A DNA stretch of 64,000 bases from positions 50,140 to 114,139 of the forward strand of contig NZ_JAJLQZ010000016.1 in the NCBI RefSeq assembly GCF_020991375.1. Reading direction: 5' to 3'. Positions 16,047 to 24,920 of this stretch are shown here, piece after piece. A program made the position numbers and the translations under genes. The notes beneath the pieces were generated by a model. It saw only the letters and a program-made list of their open reading frames with translations. It was not told the DNA's origin and did not search any database. The first letter of the stretch is position 1; every line of letters begins with the position of its first letter. Origin of the DNA: Glycomyces amatae. GTDB lineage: Bacteria; Actinomycetota; Actinomycetes; Mycobacteriales; Micromonosporaceae.

Positions 16047-16419
16047 ACAGCTAATATGAGCGTTCGATCAGCGGCACGCGGCCCGGAGCAGCGAAAACAC
16101 CCGATGCGGCGGTTCCGGCGGAGGCCGGTGAATGATCGGTATCACGCGAACGGATGAATTCCGAGCAGGACGCGCGGGGAGGGCCCGTTCCCGTCGGCCC
16201 CGCGCGGGAAGGTGGGGACTCCTTTTCTTCCCCTGGGCGGGCGGGGGTCGGGGACGGCGTCGCGGGGGCACGCCGTTCGCAGTCGGCCCGCACCGGTGAT
16301 CCCGGTCTCCCGGACGCCGCATCGCCCCCGGTTCTGTCGCACCCCCGCGGCACCGTTGAGAACCGGGGGGCCGTCCCACCGGGCCCCGGGGCGCGGCTCG
16401 CTGCCCGCCTCCGGCGCCG
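16047..16419. other. 373-bp intergenic region without a gene
   Basis: Holds the znuA promoter at its left edge and the 3' flank of the TIGR03943-like gene. Reading frames here have no support from codon pattern or homology. No strong terminator hairpin or RNA gene was seen. Confidence 0.5.
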
Positions 16420-17136
16420 CTACTGGTACTCGTTGTCGGGCGTGGGAATGCCCGTGACCGACTCGACCTCGATGTAGGGCACCAGCTCGCCGTTGATCTC
16501 GTCGCGGCCCTGGCGCGGCGAGTACTCGCCGACCACCTCGACCCACTGGTCCGGCTCCAGGCCCGCGGGCACCTCGCCGTCGAAGCCGATCTTCACCGGG
16601 CGCGCGTCCGCCGCGCAGCACGCCACCACCATGCGCGCCAGCTGCGGCTCGTCCCCGTCGTAGAGGATGAACCCGCGCAGCTGGATCCGGTGGCCCTCCA
16701 GCGTGTGGCCGTCGTCGAAGATCGCCCGCGCCGCGTAGTCGAGCAGCGTCAGCGGCACCGGGTCCACGTCGTCGGGCAGCTCGGGGTAGGTCGAGCGGTC
16801 CTCCTCGGCGCCGACCACCGTCCCGGTCCGCTCGGCCTCGTACGAGCCGAGCGCGTCCGGCGCGACCAGCAGCATCCCGACCACCGGCGCGAGCAGCAGC
16901 CACGCGACCTTCGGCTCGCCGTGGCCGTGCTCGTCCTCGCCGCCGTGCGCCTCCCGCTTGTCGCGCCAGGCGTGCCAGGCGGTGATCGCGGCGACCGCGA
17001 GCAGGATCGCCCCGGCCGGGAGGATGAGCCACAGCGCGTACGGCTTCACGTAGTTGAGGTAGTCCCCGGTCCAGGCCAGCCGGATCAGGCCCCCGCCCAC
17101 CAGGAGCAGGACGATCGCCTGCGCGTCGCGCCTCAC
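16420..17136 (-). CDS. TIGR03943-family protein, partner of the UPF0718 permease
   Basis: A 238-residue protein: two N-terminal membrane segments, a short His-rich loop (HGGEDEHGHGEP), a third segment, then an outer domain with YPELPDDVDPVPLTLLDYAARAIF (split) and VACCAADARPVKIG, the pattern of TIGR03943 (YcgQ-like) proteins. GTG at 17136 overlaps the permease stop by four bases. Homologues are regularly paired with the permease and often belong to Zur regulons, which fits the adjacent zinc operon; the transported or delivered substrate is unproven. Confidence 0.82.
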   Translation of the reverse strand: MRRDAQAIVLLLVGGGLIRLAWTGDYLNYVKPYALWLILPAGAILLAVAAITAWHAWRDKREAHGGEDEHGHGEPKVAWLLLAPVVGMLLVAPDALGSYEAERTGTVVGAEEDRSTYPELPDDVDPVPLTLLDYAARAIFDDGHTLEGHRIQLRGFILYDGDEPQLARMVVACCAADARPVKIGFDGEVPAGLEPDQWVEVVGEYSPRQGRDEINGELVPYIEVESVTGIPTPDNEYQ

Positions 17137-18152
17137 AGCCAGATCACTCCCATCAGGACGCTCGCGGCCACGGCCGTGCAGAACACGGCGGGCGCGAAGC
17201 GGGCCGCGAACCGGCGGCCGAAGGTCCCGGCCTGCATGGCCGCGAGCTTGACGTCGATGAACGGGCCCACCACCATGAACGTCAGCTTCGCCGTCGGCGA
17301 GAACTGGGTCAGCGACGCCGCGACGAACGCGTCCGACTCCGAGCAGATCGACACCAGCACCGCCAGGACGGCCAGCGCGAGCACCCCGAGCACGGGATGC
17401 TCGGCGATCGGCGCGAGCCACGTCTCGGGCACGAGCGTGTTCAGGCTGGCGGCGATGGCCGCGCCGATGACGAGGTAGCCGCCCGCGTGGAGGAAGTCGT
17501 GGCGGATCGCGGCCCAGAACGCGGCCCACTTGCCGTCCTCGTGGTGGCGGTGGGTCGGGAGCCTGAGCCACTCGGTCTTGCCCAGCCGCGCCCACAGCCA
17601 TCCGATGGTGACGGCGGCCAGGAGCGAGGCGGCCACGCGCGCGGCGACCATCGCCGGGTCGTTCGGGAAGGCCACGAAGGTCGAGACCACGACGATCGGG
17701 TTGATGGCCGGCGAGGCGAGCATGAACGTGAAGGCGGCGGCGGGGGCGACGCCGCGGCGCACGAGCGCCCCGGCGACGGGCACCGAGGCGCACTCGCACG
17801 CGGGCAGGACCGCGCCGGCGACCCCGGCGACGGGGACGGCGAGCGCGGTGCGCTTGGGGACGGCCCGGTGGAAGAAGTCGGCGGGGACGAACGCGGCGAT
17901 GGCGGCGGAGAGGGCGACGCCGAGGACCAGGAAGGGGAAGGCCTGGACGCAGATGGCGACGAACCGGGTGGCCCACGCCTGGGTGACGGGGGCGGCGAAG
18001 AGCTCGGTGAGGCCGGGGCGGGCGGTGAGGCCGAAGACGAGGAGGAGCGCGAGCGCCTCGATGGAGGTCAGGCCGCGGCGCCGCCGGGGGGCGGTGGGGG
18101 CGGGGGTCCCGGATTCGGCGAGGTCGGCGCTCACGCTGCCATTGTGCGGCAT
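17133..18152 (-). CDS. UPF0718 / DUF318-type permease
   Basis: Integral membrane protein of 339 residues with about eight segments and the family marks PACECASVPVAGAL (Cys-x-Cys-type motif near 115), ASPAINPIV and SICSESDAFVAASL. Family members are predicted two-gene metal or thiol-related transport systems. Start taken at ATG 18152; a GTG at 18137 in the same frame is possible. Forms one unit with the downstream TIGR03943-like gene and, by position and known co-regulation, probably responds to zinc. No Zur box was found directly upstream. Confidence 0.82.
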   Translation of the reverse strand: MPHNGSVSADLAESGTPAPTAPRRRRGLTSIEALALLLVFGLTARPGLTELFAAPVTQAWATRFVAICVQAFPFLVLGVALSAAIAAFVPADFFHRAVPKRTALAVPVAGVAGAVLPACECASVPVAGALVRRGVAPAAAFTFMLASPAINPIVVVSTFVAFPNDPAMVAARVAASLLAAVTIGWLWARLGKTEWLRLPTHRHHEDGKWAAFWAAIRHDFLHAGGYLVIGAAIAASLNTLVPETWLAPIAEHPVLGVLALAVLAVLVSICSESDAFVAASLTQFSPTAKLTFMVVGPFIDVKLAAMQAGTFGRRFAARFAPAVFCTAVAASVLMGVIWL

Positions 18153-18215
18153 GGACACCCGTGAATGCGTCCCCGCCTCGCCGGGCGCGGCGGCCCCCGG
18201 CGTGTTCGGACTTAT

Positions 18216-18221
18216 TACGCT
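18216..18221 (+). promoter_or_regulatory. -10 hexamer of a leaderless transcript (ion channel)
   Basis: TACGCT ends six bases before the GTG at 18228 and no Shine-Dalgarno is present, so transcription probably starts at or next to the start codon. Confidence 0.5.
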
Positions 18222-18227
18222 TGTCCG

Positions 18228-19226
18228 GTGCGCGTTCCCACCGTAGGTGCCGATCCCGGCCGTATCCCCGCTGCTTGCAGGACCCTGCTGGCCCACCGGC
18301 GGTTCCAGATCCTGTCCATCTCGGTGATCGTCCTGAACGGGGCAGTGCTGGGCGCGATGACGTTCGGCGGGGCGCTCGACGCCATGGGCGAGGTCCTGCA
18401 CTGGGTGGACCACGTGTGCCTGGCGTTCTTCGCGATGGAGGTCGTGGTCGGGATCGTCTCGTTCGGGCGGCGGCCGTGGCGGTACTTCGGCGACGGTTGG
18501 AACGTGTTCGACTTCGTGATCGTGGTGGCCTCGTTCCTGCCGGGCCTGCGCGAGAACGTGACGATCCTGCGGATGCTGCGGCTGGCGCGGATCGTGCGGA
18601 TCTTCCGGTCGATGCCGTCGCTGCGGATCATCCTGGTGGCGGCCGGGAAGGCGCTGCCGAAGTCGGCGGGCGTGTTCGGGTTGACGGGCCTGGTCATGTA
18701 CCTGTGGGCGATGATCGGCTGGATCGCGTTCAGCAAGAGCGACCCGGACCACTTCGACTCGGTCGGGAAGGCGCTGCTGAACCTGTTCCAGCTGGTGGCG
18801 TTCGACGACATGGGCAACGTCATCCGCGAGAGCATGGCGGTGAACATGTGGACGCTGCCGTACTACGTGGTGTTCATCCTGTTCGGCGCGTTCATCCTGG
18901 TGAACCTCATGATCGGCGTGGTGCTGGCCTCCATGGAGGAGGCGCAGAAGATCGACGACGAGGACGGGCAGGTCTCGGCCGACACGGCGCTGCTGCTGGA
19001 GCGGATCGACAGGCTCCAGACGACCGTGGACAAGCTGACGGACGACCAGCGCCGGGCCAGGGAGTACACGCCGTTCCGGCAGACCGGGAACGGGTCGGGC
19101 GGCGACGGGGTCGAGCTCGGCGCGACCGCGGTGCGGCAGGGGTCCTTACCGGCTCAGGACGTGGCGGGATCGGGCCCGGCCCGCCCTCCGGCCCCGCCGT
19201 GGCCCCCTGCCCGGCTCATGCGGTGA
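18228..19226 (+). CDS. voltage-gated cation channel (NaChBac-like, six-helix)
   Basis: Single-domain six-helix channel, assembling as tetramer in the membrane. The 332-residue protein has a voltage sensor S4 with five Arg spaced by three (R115, 118, 121, 124, 127; [17 protein letters not shown]) and the S5-P-S6 pore. The selectivity filter region reads [11 protein letters not shown] (filter about 190-196) where classical bacterial sodium channels have TLESW; the single Glu is replaced by two Asp, so ion preference may differ. A coiled-coil-like C-terminus follows S6 ([18 protein letters not shown]), then a Pro/Gly tail. GTG 18228 chosen because of the -10 hexamer. Its end overlaps the convergent uppS end by 11 bases. 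Confidence 0.88.
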   Translation: MRVPTVGADPGRIPAACRTLLAHRRFQILSISVIVLNGAVLGAMTFGGALDAMGEVLHWVDHVCLAFFAMEVVVGIVSFGRRPWRYFGDGWNVFDFVIVVASFLPGLRENVTILRMLRLARIVRIFRSMPSLRIILVAAGKALPKSAGVFGLTGLVMYLWAMIGWIAFSKSDPDHFDSVGKALLNLFQLVAFDDMGNVIRESMAVNMWTLPYYVVFILFGAFILVNLMIGVVLASMEEAQKIDDEDGQVSADTALLLERIDRLQTTVDKLTDDQRRAREYTPFRQTGNGSGGDGVELGATAVRQGSLPAQDVAGSGPARPPAPPWPPARLMR

Positions 19227-20001
19227 CCGGGTTGGGCTCGGCCCCCCCGAAGCGGCGGTCGCGGCGGGCGTAGATCTCGCAGGCCTGCCACAGGTGGCGG
19301 CGGTCGAAGTCGGGCCAGAGGACGTCGAGGTAGACCATCTCGGCGTAGGCGGACTGCCAGAGCAGGAAGTTCGAGGTGCGCTGCTCGCCGGAGGGGCGCA
19401 GGAACAGGTCGACGTCGGGCAGGTCGGGGTTGTAGAGGTAGCGGGCGAAGGTCTTCTCGGTGACGCGGTCGGGGCTGATCCTGCCCGCCTTGACGTCGCG
19501 GGCGAGGGCCGCGGCGGCGTCGGCGACCTCGGCGCGGCCGCCGTAGTTCACGCAGAACTGGAGGGTGATCTTGTCGTTGTGCTTCGACATCTCCTCGGCC
19601 GTCTCGAGTTCCTTGATGACGCTCTTCCAGAGCTTGGGGCGCCGGCCCGCCCAGCGGATGCGCACCCCCATGGCGTGGAGCTCGTCGCGGCGGCGGTGGA
19701 TGACGTCGCGGTTGAAGCCCATGAGCCAGCGGACCTCGTCGGGGCTGCGGCGCCAGTTCTCGGTGGAGAAGGCGTAGGCGGAGAGGGTGGAGACGCCCAT
19801 CTCGATGGCGCCCTCGATGGTGTCGAAGAGGGAGGCCTCGCCCATGGTGTGGCCCTCGGTGCGCTTGAGGCCGCGCTCCTTGGCCCAGCGGCCGTTGCCG
19901 TCCATGACGAGGGCGATGTGGCGCGGGACGAACTCGCGGGGCAGCGCGGGCGGCCTGGCGCCCGACGGGTGCGGTTTCGGCGGCTCGTACGTGCGGCTCA
20001 C
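19216..20001 (-). CDS. uppS: isoprenyl (undecaprenyl/decaprenyl-type) diphosphate synthase, cis
   Basis: Cis-prenyltransferase making the lipid carrier for cell-wall synthesis from farnesyl diphosphate and isopentenyl diphosphate. The 261 residues show the family marks [18 protein letters not shown] (catalytic Asp), [20 protein letters not shown] and the C-terminal [21 protein letters not shown] start at 20001 has a strong GGAGG. It lies next to recO, the usual actinobacterial order. Confidence 0.95.
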   Translation of the reverse strand: MSRTYEPPKPHPSGARPPALPREFVPRHIALVMDGNGRWAKERGLKRTEGHTMGEASLFDTIEGAIEMGVSTLSAYAFSTENWRRSPDEVRWLMGFNRDVIHRRRDELHAMGVRIRWAGRRPKLWKSVIKELETAEEMSKHNDKITLQFCVNYGGRAEVADAAAALARDVKAGRISPDRVTEKTFARYLYNPDLPDVDLFLRPSGEQRTSNFLLWQSAYAEMVYLDVLWPDFDRRHLWQACEIYARRDRRFGGAEPNPVTA

Positions 20002-20092
20002 AGGTCCTCCAAGGGTCGTCCGGCGGGCTCGATGGTAGCCCCGGGGCCGGAGGCCCCCGGGCGGGCCCTTGCGCCGCCGTTCCGGGGCGGGC

Positions 20093-20845
20093 TCAGGACT
20101 GGTGGGGGACGTACTTGAGCGTCCGCAGGGGACGTTCGGAGTGCCATTGGAAGTGGGCCGCGATGAGGCCCGCGGCCTCGGAGCGCTGGCGCCGGTCGGC
20201 GGCCCTGGCGTTCGCCCAGTCCCCGGACTCCAGGGCGCGCATGAGCTCCAGCGAGGCCGGGGCGGGGACGGAGGCGCCGCCGGGGCGGCAGTCGCCGCAG
20301 ACCGCGCCGCCGGCGGCGACCGCGAAGGCCCGGTGCGCGCCGTCCTTGCCGCAGACGGCGCACTCGCCCAGCGAGGGCGCCCAGCCGGCGGACTTCATGC
20401 CGCGCAGCAGGTAGGAGTCCATGATCAGGACCGGCGGGATGCTGGTCTCGGCGAGCGCGCGGAAGGCGCCGAGGGTGAGCTGGAAGACGTCCAGGTCGGG
20501 CTGGTGGTCCTCGGGGACGAGCCGCTCGGCGGCCTCGGCGATGACGCACGCGGCGGTGTAGGCGGCCCAGTCGGCGCTGATCGCGCCGCCGCTCAGGTGG
20601 AGGCCGACGGCCTGGGTGACGGTGTGGAGCTCGCTCCGGCCCTCGATGAGCTGGAGGTCGACGTGGCTGAACGGCGCTAGGCGGGCCCCGAACTTGGAGG
20701 AGGTGCGGCGCAGGCCCTTGGCCATGGCGCGGTAGCGGCCGCGAGTGCGGCCGAGGACGGAGACGATCGCGTCCGCTTCGCCGAGTTTGAAGGTGCGCAG
20801 GACCACCGCGTCGTCGCGGAACAGCTTCCGAGTGCTCACCCCCAC
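20093..20845 (-). CDS. recO: DNA repair protein RecO
   Basis: Loads RecA and anneals single strands in RecFOR recombination repair. The 250 residues contain an N-terminal OB domain ([19 protein letters not shown]) and a four-Cys zinc module (CAVCGKDG...CGDC near 150). GTG at 20845 (a second GTG lies two codons in) is six bases from a TACGCT -10 hexamer and has no Shine-Dalgarno, suggesting a leaderless mRNA. uppS follows 91 bases downstream on the same strand. Confidence 0.94.
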   Translation of the reverse strand: MGVSTRKLFRDDAVVLRTFKLGEADAIVSVLGRTRGRYRAMAKGLRRTSSKFGARLAPFSHVDLQLIEGRSELHTVTQAVGLHLSGGAISADWAAYTAACVIAEAAERLVPEDHQPDLDVFQLTLGAFRALAETSIPPVLIMDSYLLRGMKSAGWAPSLGECAVCGKDGAHRAFAVAAGGAVCGDCRPGGASVPAPASLELMRALESGDWANARAADRRQRSEAAGLIAAHFQWHSERPLRTLKYVPHQS

Positions 20846-20851
20846 GGGACA

Positions 20852-20857
20852 AGCGTA
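20852..20857 (-). promoter_or_regulatory. -10 hexamer of a leaderless transcript (recO)
   Basis: TACGCT on the minus strand ends six bases before the GTG at 20845. The stretch TTACGCTTGTCC is identical to that in front of the ion channel at 18215-18226. Confidence 0.55.
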
Positions 20858-20874
20858 ACCGGAGGGTACGACGA

Positions 20875-20899
20875 CGCCCCGGCCCGAGGGGCCGGGGCG
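20875..20899 (-). terminator. hairpin ending the toxin-antitoxin transcript
   Basis: CGCCCCGGCCC and GGGCCGGGGCG form a perfect 11-bp stem with a 3-base loop, ten bases after the toxin stop codon. Confidence 0.7.
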
Positions 20900-20908
20900 A
20901 TCTCGGAT

Positions 20909-21301
20909 TCAGTTCATTCCGGGGGAGGCGGTCGGGAGGCCCTGCTCTTTGGCGATCGCCAGCATCTTGCGGTCGTAACTGACCAGCACGGTCAGGTAAT
21001 CAGCGATGCTGATCGCTGTCGCGATGTGCAACGCGTCCAGAGCCTTGATCCGGCCTGGGAGCTGCGCTGCCGTGTCTTTGACCTCCTCGGTCAGGATGAT
21101 CTCCGTGATCGCGGATTCCATCTCTGCCTGGAGCATGGGCTGATGCCCGTGCTGCGAGCTGTTGCGGATCGTCTCCACGAATCCGATCGTGTTGGTCGCC
21201 ATAGGCGCCTTGGGGCGCCCCTTGAGGTATCCGCGCAGATCCTTTACATAGTCGCGGTGGGTGAAGAGCGTCACCAACGCGGACGAATCCATGTAGATCA
21301 C
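20909..21301 (-). CDS. vapC: PIN-domain ribonuclease toxin
   Basis: VapC-type RNase of 130 residues. The PIN acidic residues are visible: YMDSSALV (Asp 5), a central Glu (FVETIRN), and KALDALHIATA (Asp) with SYDRKMLAIA. ATG at 21301 overlaps the antitoxin stop as ATGA, so toxin translation is coupled to the antitoxin. The pair has lower GC and less biased codon use than its surroundings, pointing to transfer. Ends at a terminator hairpin. Confidence 0.9.
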   Translation of the reverse strand: MIYMDSSALVTLFTHRDYVKDLRGYLKGRPKAPMATNTIGFVETIRNSSQHGHQPMLQAEMESAITEIILTEEVKDTAAQLPGRIKALDALHIATAISIADYLTVLVSYDRKMLAIAKEQGLPTASPGMN

Positions 21302-21630
21302 CGGTCGATGTCCTCTGTTTCCTCTCGGGAGATTTCCGCCAGCGGATCGCGATCCCGCTCGGCTTCCCGTTCAGCGAGCAGCTTCTCCAGCAGATCGTCG
21401 TCGCCGGTGTCGAAGAAGGAGAGCTGGTCGATGTCGTCGGTCGTGAACGACTTCAGGCGGATCCTGCCCTCCGCGACCAGCTTCGCGTACTTGCCCATCG
21501 GACCCGCCGCCGGTGACACGATCGCGATGGGCTCACCGCGCTTGGTCACTGTCATCGACTCACCTCGTTCCACCAGCGCGAGAAATGCGCTCGGATTGCG
21601 CGAGAATTCACGGACTGACACCTCACTCAT
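21298..21630 (-). CDS. Phd/YefM-family antitoxin
   Basis: DNA-binding antitoxin of 110 residues. The N-terminal Phd fold is clear (EVSVREFSRNPSAFLALVERGESMTVTKRGEPIAIV, given in pieces), with an acidic C-terminal tail (DQLSFFDTGDDDLLEKLLAE) that should wrap the PIN toxin. First gene of the two-gene unit and expected to repress its own promoter together with the toxin. Confidence 0.9.
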   Translation of the reverse strand: MSEVSVREFSRNPSAFLALVERGESMTVTKRGEPIAIVSPAAGPMGKYAKLVAEGRIRLKSFTTDDIDQLSFFDTGDDDLLEKLLAEREAERDRDPLAEISREETEDIDR

Positions 21631-21749
21631 GCAGACCTCCCCAGGTCACAGTCATGTACGTGCATGAACGCACCAAGAAACGCTGTCGGATGCTCACAGC
21701 ACCCCCTTTCCATACCGATTATCTGCTTGTCCTCTCACTTTGCGGCCGT

Positions 21750-21755
21750 TAGGCT
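21750..21755 (+). promoter_or_regulatory. -10 hexamer of a leaderless transcript (MOSC gene)
   Basis: TAGGCT ends seven bases before the GTG at 21763; no Shine-Dalgarno. Confidence 0.5.
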
Positions 21756-21762
21756 CCGGCGC

Positions 21763-22419
21763 GTGAGGATTGTTTCGGTGAACATCGGCCGGCCCCGCTC
21801 CAACCCCTGGAAGACGGACCCCGAGCGCACCTACATCGACAAGCGCCCGGTCGAGGGGCCCGTGGCGGTGACCTCGCCCGGCCCCAAGGGCGACGGCTCG
21901 GTCGGCCTCGCGGGCGACCGCGTCGGCGACGTCGCCCACCACGGCGGCACCGACCAGGCGGTCTACGCCTACGGCACCGAGGACTACGCGCACTTCGCCG
22001 CCCTCACCGGCCGCGACTTCGCCCCCGGCGCGTTCGGGGAGAACCTCACCGTCACCGGGCACGGCCTCGGCGACGCCCGCATCGGCGAGCGGTGGGCGGG
22101 CCCCGGCGGCCTGGTACTCCAGGTGACCGGCGCGCGCATCCCCTGCGGGACGTTCCGCGGCTGGATCGACGAGCGCGGCTGGCTCAAGACCTTCACCCGC
22201 GAAGCCCGGCCCGGCCCGTACCTGCGGGTGGCCGCGCCCGGCCACGTCGAGCGGGGCGCCGAACTCGAGGTCGCCCACCGGCCCGGCCACGACGTGACCG
22301 TGTCGATGCTCTTCAGGGCCGCCATGGGCGAGCGGGAGCTCATCCCGAAGGTCCTCGAGGCGCCCGAGCTGCCGCCGGGAGAGGCGGACTTCCTGCGCCG
22401 CCGGTACGACGAGCGCTGA
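21763..22419 (+). CDS. MOSC-domain protein (YiiM-like)
   Basis: MOSC proteins carry sulfur or molybdenum-cofactor-linked chemistry; YiiM relatives reduce N-hydroxylated compounds. The 218 residues show GDRVGDVAHHGGTDQAVYAY, GAFGENLTVTG and the conserved cysteine in VTGARIPCGTFRGW. GTG at 21763 is chosen over longer openings because of the leaderless-type -10 element; the residues upstream have toxin-promoter composition. Followed by a strong terminator. Confidence 0.88.
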   Translation: MRIVSVNIGRPRSNPWKTDPERTYIDKRPVEGPVAVTSPGPKGDGSVGLAGDRVGDVAHHGGTDQAVYAYGTEDYAHFAALTGRDFAPGAFGENLTVTGHGLGDARIGERWAGPGGLVLQVTGARIPCGTFRGWIDERGWLKTFTREARPGPYLRVAAPGHVERGAELEVAHRPGHDVTVSMLFRAAMGERELIPKVLEAPELPPGEADFLRRRYDER

Positions 22420-22426
22420 GCGGGAA

Positions 22427-22459
22427 GGGCGCCCCGGCCCTCCTGCGGCCGGGGCGCCC
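22427..22459. terminator. hairpin between MOSC and endonuclease V genes
   Basis: GGGCGCCCCGGCC (22427-22439) and GGCCGGGGCGCCC (22447-22459) make a perfect 13-bp stem with a 7-base loop, eight bases after the MOSC stop. Confidence 0.75.
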
Positions 22460-22617
22460 CGCTCTCGGCGAGTCCGGTCCTCGGGCGGACGCGGGCCGTG
22501 AGGACGCGAGGGCGGGTGCTCGGCGGTCTCCGGTCGCCCCGTGGCCACGGCACCATGGGACGGCGCCGTCCGGCGGGCACCCCCGGGAACGGGACGCGCC
22601 CTGCCGGCGCGGCGGGG

Positions 22618-23313
22618 TCAGAGGTCGGCGAGCCGCCTGCGCCCCAGCTGGTCCGCGGCGCGGATCGGCTCGGGGATGCGGTAGTCCGGGGCGAGTTCGA
22701 GCATGAGCTCCCGGGCGGTGGCGAGCGTGCACCGGTGCCCGACCGAGACGTACACGGGCTTGACCCCGTCCTGGGTGCGCAGCACGCAGCCCACGGTCTC
22801 CTCCCCCGCCGTGATCGGCGTCCACTCGCCGCGGCGGGGCCCGGGCGCGGTCACCGGCAGGTGCGGCGGGTTCTTCGCGACGCCGATCGCGCGCGCGTCG
22901 AGGACCACGCCGAGGTGGCAGGCGAGGCCGAGGCGCCTCGGGTGCGTGAGGCCGTAGCCGTCGCACACGTAGAGGTCGGGGGCGACCGTGAGCGCCTCGA
23001 TCGCCTCGAGCAGCAGCGGGAGTTCGCGGAAGGCGAGCAGTCCGGGGATGTACGGGAAGTCGGAGGTGCCGCGGACGACCGCGCTGTCGAGGACGGCGCG
23101 GTCCTCGCGGCGCAGGACCACGGCGGTGGCGACCGCGGTGTCGCTGTGCTTGTCGTAGGCGATGTCGAGGCCCGCCACGGTCTCGACGGGGCGGTCGTCG
23201 TCGGCGACGACCACGCAGCCGGCCAGTTCGGTCTGCATCGCCACCGCCTCGGCTTCGTCGTGCGGCAGCCTGGCGTAGACCGCGCGGGACGGGGCGTCGG
23301 AGGAGTCGGTCAC
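22618..23313 (-). CDS. nfi: endonuclease V
   Basis: Cuts next to deaminated bases (hypoxanthine) in DNA repair. The 231-residue protein has the family marks in order: VAGLDIAYD (catalytic Asp), FPYIPGLLAFRELP (wedge and Glu), DLYVCDGYGLTHPRRLGLA (Asp) and KPVYVSVGHR. GTG at 23313 has TAGGCT six bases upstream and no Shine-Dalgarno, so the mRNA is probably leaderless. Confidence 0.95.
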   Translation of the reverse strand: MTDSSDAPSRAVYARLPHDEAEAVAMQTELAGCVVVADDDRPVETVAGLDIAYDKHSDTAVATAVVLRREDRAVLDSAVVRGTSDFPYIPGLLAFRELPLLLEAIEALTVAPDLYVCDGYGLTHPRRLGLACHLGVVLDARAIGVAKNPPHLPVTAPGPRRGEWTPITAGEETVGCVLRTQDGVKPVYVSVGHRCTLATARELMLELAPDYRIPEPIRAADQLGRRRLADL

Positions 23314-23319
23314 CCCGGA

Positions 23320-23325
23320 AGCCTA
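23320..23325 (-). promoter_or_regulatory. -10 hexamer of a leaderless transcript (endonuclease V)
   Basis: TAGGCT on the minus strand ends six bases before the GTG at 23313. Confidence 0.5.
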
Positions 23326-23354
23326 ACGACCGCGGCTCAGCCGCATCGAAGGCC

Positions 23355-23654
23355 TCACGAGCCCGTGTCGAAATCGCGGTCGGCGTCGGGGCCGGACCCG
23401 GGGTCGCCCTCGTCGTGGAAGTCGAAGTCCGGTTCGGGATCGGCGTCGAAGGACTCGTCGTCGAAACCGGCCGTGTCGGTCTCGAAGCTGCCGTCGCCCT
23501 CGGCCTCGTAGAGGAACGCGTCGCCGTCGCCCAGCAGGTCCTCGAGGCCGGCGTCCGGCGGGTCGTCCGCGACCGGGTCGTCCGGGTTCGCCGCCAGGGA
23601 CGCGAAGAAGGCCTCGTCGAACTCGCCCTCGTCGCCGAACAGTTCGTCGGTCAT
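23355..23654 (-). CDS. small acidic Asp/Glu-rich protein, unknown
   Basis: Not recognised. 99 residues, no cysteine, no membrane segment, and roughly two-fifths Asp plus Glu (FDDESFDADPEPDFDFHDEG). ATG at 23654 has a good GGAGG six bases away, which supports translation. Such extreme acidity suggests an intrinsically disordered protein, a DNA mimic or a cation buffer; none can be chosen. It is a single gene between endonuclease V and the divergent epimerase. Confidence 0.6.
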   Translation of the reverse strand: MTDELFGDEGEFDEAFFASLAANPDDPVADDPPDAGLEDLLGDGDAFLYEAEGDGSFETDTAGFDDESFDADPEPDFDFHDEGDPGSGPDADRDFDTGS

Positions 23655-23783
23655 GGCGTCCTCCGCGCTTCCCTCCGCCTGCCTCCCAGCATATTCGCCC
23701 CGTGCGACGACAGTGCGGGGCCGCGCTGCCGTGAGCGGATCCGCTGTGGGTGAACGGCCCTTGCCCGCCACCCGGCCGGGGAC

Positions 23784-23789
23784 CATGCT
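23784..23789 (+). promoter_or_regulatory. -10 hexamer of a leaderless transcript (epimerase-like gene)
   Basis: CATGCT ends six bases before the ATG at 23796. A weak AGTGG lies in between, so a leadered start is not excluded. Confidence 0.4.
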
Positions 23790-23795
23790 GAGTGG

Positions 23796-24875
23796 ATGAG
23801 CGCACAAGCGAAGCGGGTCCTCGTCCTCGGCGGGACCGCCTACCTGTCCCGGACCATCGCGCGGACGGCGGTCGAACGCGGCCACCGCGTCACCGTCGCC
23901 GCGCGCGGCGTCAGCGGCGAGCCGCCCGAGGGCGTCGAGTTCGTCTCGATCGACCGGGGTTCGGCCGAGGGCGTGGAGGCGCTGCGCGGCGGGGAGTTCG
24001 ACGCGGTGTTCGACGTCGCGCGCATGCCCGCGCACGTCGGGCCGGTCCTCGATGTCCTCGCCGACGGGGCGGGGTACTGGTCGTTCGTCTCCACGATCTC
24101 GGTGTACGCCCGGAACGACGTCGTCTCGGGCGAGGTGCACGAGCCGACCGCGACCGACTCGGCCGACCCGTCGCCGGAGGTCTACGGGGCGAGCAAGGTC
24201 GCGTGCGAGAACCTGGTGCGCGAGCGCCTCGGCGACCGGGCGCTGGTCACCCGGCCCGGGCTCATCGTCGGCCCCGGGGACCCGGTCGACCGGCTCGGCT
24301 ACTGGCCGCTGCGGTTCGCCGAGGGCGGCGAGGTCCTCGCCCCGGGCGATCGGGACCGGCCGGTGCAGTGGATCGACGTGCAGGACTACGCGGACTGGCT
24401 GCTGGACGCCGCGGACGCGGGCGTCACCGGGACCCTCGACGCGATCGGCGACCACATCGGCATGGGCGCGTTCCTCGACGGGATCGCCGACGCGCTCATC
24501 GCGGAGGGCGTGATCGCCGAGCGCCCGGACCTCACCTGGGTGCCGCAGGAGTTCCTGCTCGAGCACGGCGTCAGGCCGTGGGCGGGCCACGAGTCGCTCG
24601 GGTTCTGGGTGCCCTCGCCCGACTACGACGGCCACGGCAGCCGCCCCGCGGGCCCGGCCGTCACGGCGGGCCTGCGGCTGTCCTCGCTGCAGGAGACGGT
24701 CAAGCGGTGGTGGCGCGCGAACGCGGCCGCTCCGAGCCTGCGGGCGGGCATGAGCCGCGTGAAGGAGGGCGAGGTGCTGGCGGCCTGGCACGGGACCGAG
24801 CCGGACCCCGAGCTGGAGCGGTACGACCGGGAGCGGGGCTTCGCGGTGCCGGCGGCGGCTCGGCCCGCGGGCTGA
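23796..24875 (+). CDS. NAD-dependent epimerase/dehydratase family protein
   Basis: Extended short-chain dehydrogenase of 359 residues: N-terminal NAD-binding glycine motif (VLVLGGTAYLSRTIA, a GGTxxLS variant also seen in mRNA-binding CSP41-like and isoflavone-reductase-like proteins), FVSTISVYA, active-site YGASK and RPGLIVGPGDPVDR. The substrate is unknown. A monocistronic gene ended by a bidirectional hairpin. Confidence 0.85.
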   Translation: MSAQAKRVLVLGGTAYLSRTIARTAVERGHRVTVAARGVSGEPPEGVEFVSIDRGSAEGVEALRGGEFDAVFDVARMPAHVGPVLDVLADGAGYWSFVSTISVYARNDVVSGEVHEPTATDSADPSPEVYGASKVACENLVRERLGDRALVTRPGLIVGPGDPVDRLGYWPLRFAEGGEVLAPGDRDRPVQWIDVQDYADWLLDAADAGVTGTLDAIGDHIGMGAFLDGIADALIAEGVIAERPDLTWVPQEFLLEHGVRPWAGHESLGFWVPSPDYDGHGSRPAGPAVTAGLRLSSLQETVKRWWRANAAAPSLRAGMSRVKEGEVLAAWHGTEPDPELERYDRERGFAVPAAARPAG

Positions 24876-24881
24876 ACGCGG

Positions 24882-24912
24882 CGGCGGCCCCGCCGCAGAG
24901 GCGGGGCCGCCG
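24882..24912. terminator. bidirectional hairpin between convergent genes
   Basis: CGGCGGCCCCGC (24882-24893) and GCGGGGCCGCCG (24901-24912) form a perfect 12-bp stem, seven bases after the epimerase stop and nine before the end of the convergent membrane protein. Confidence 0.7.
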
Positions 24913-24920
24913 ATGTCGCG

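Noticed and set aside
16142..16419. Long open frames between znuA and the TIGR03943-like gene
   Set aside because: They are Arg/Pro/Gly-rich frames produced by high GC, without start signals or recognisable domains.
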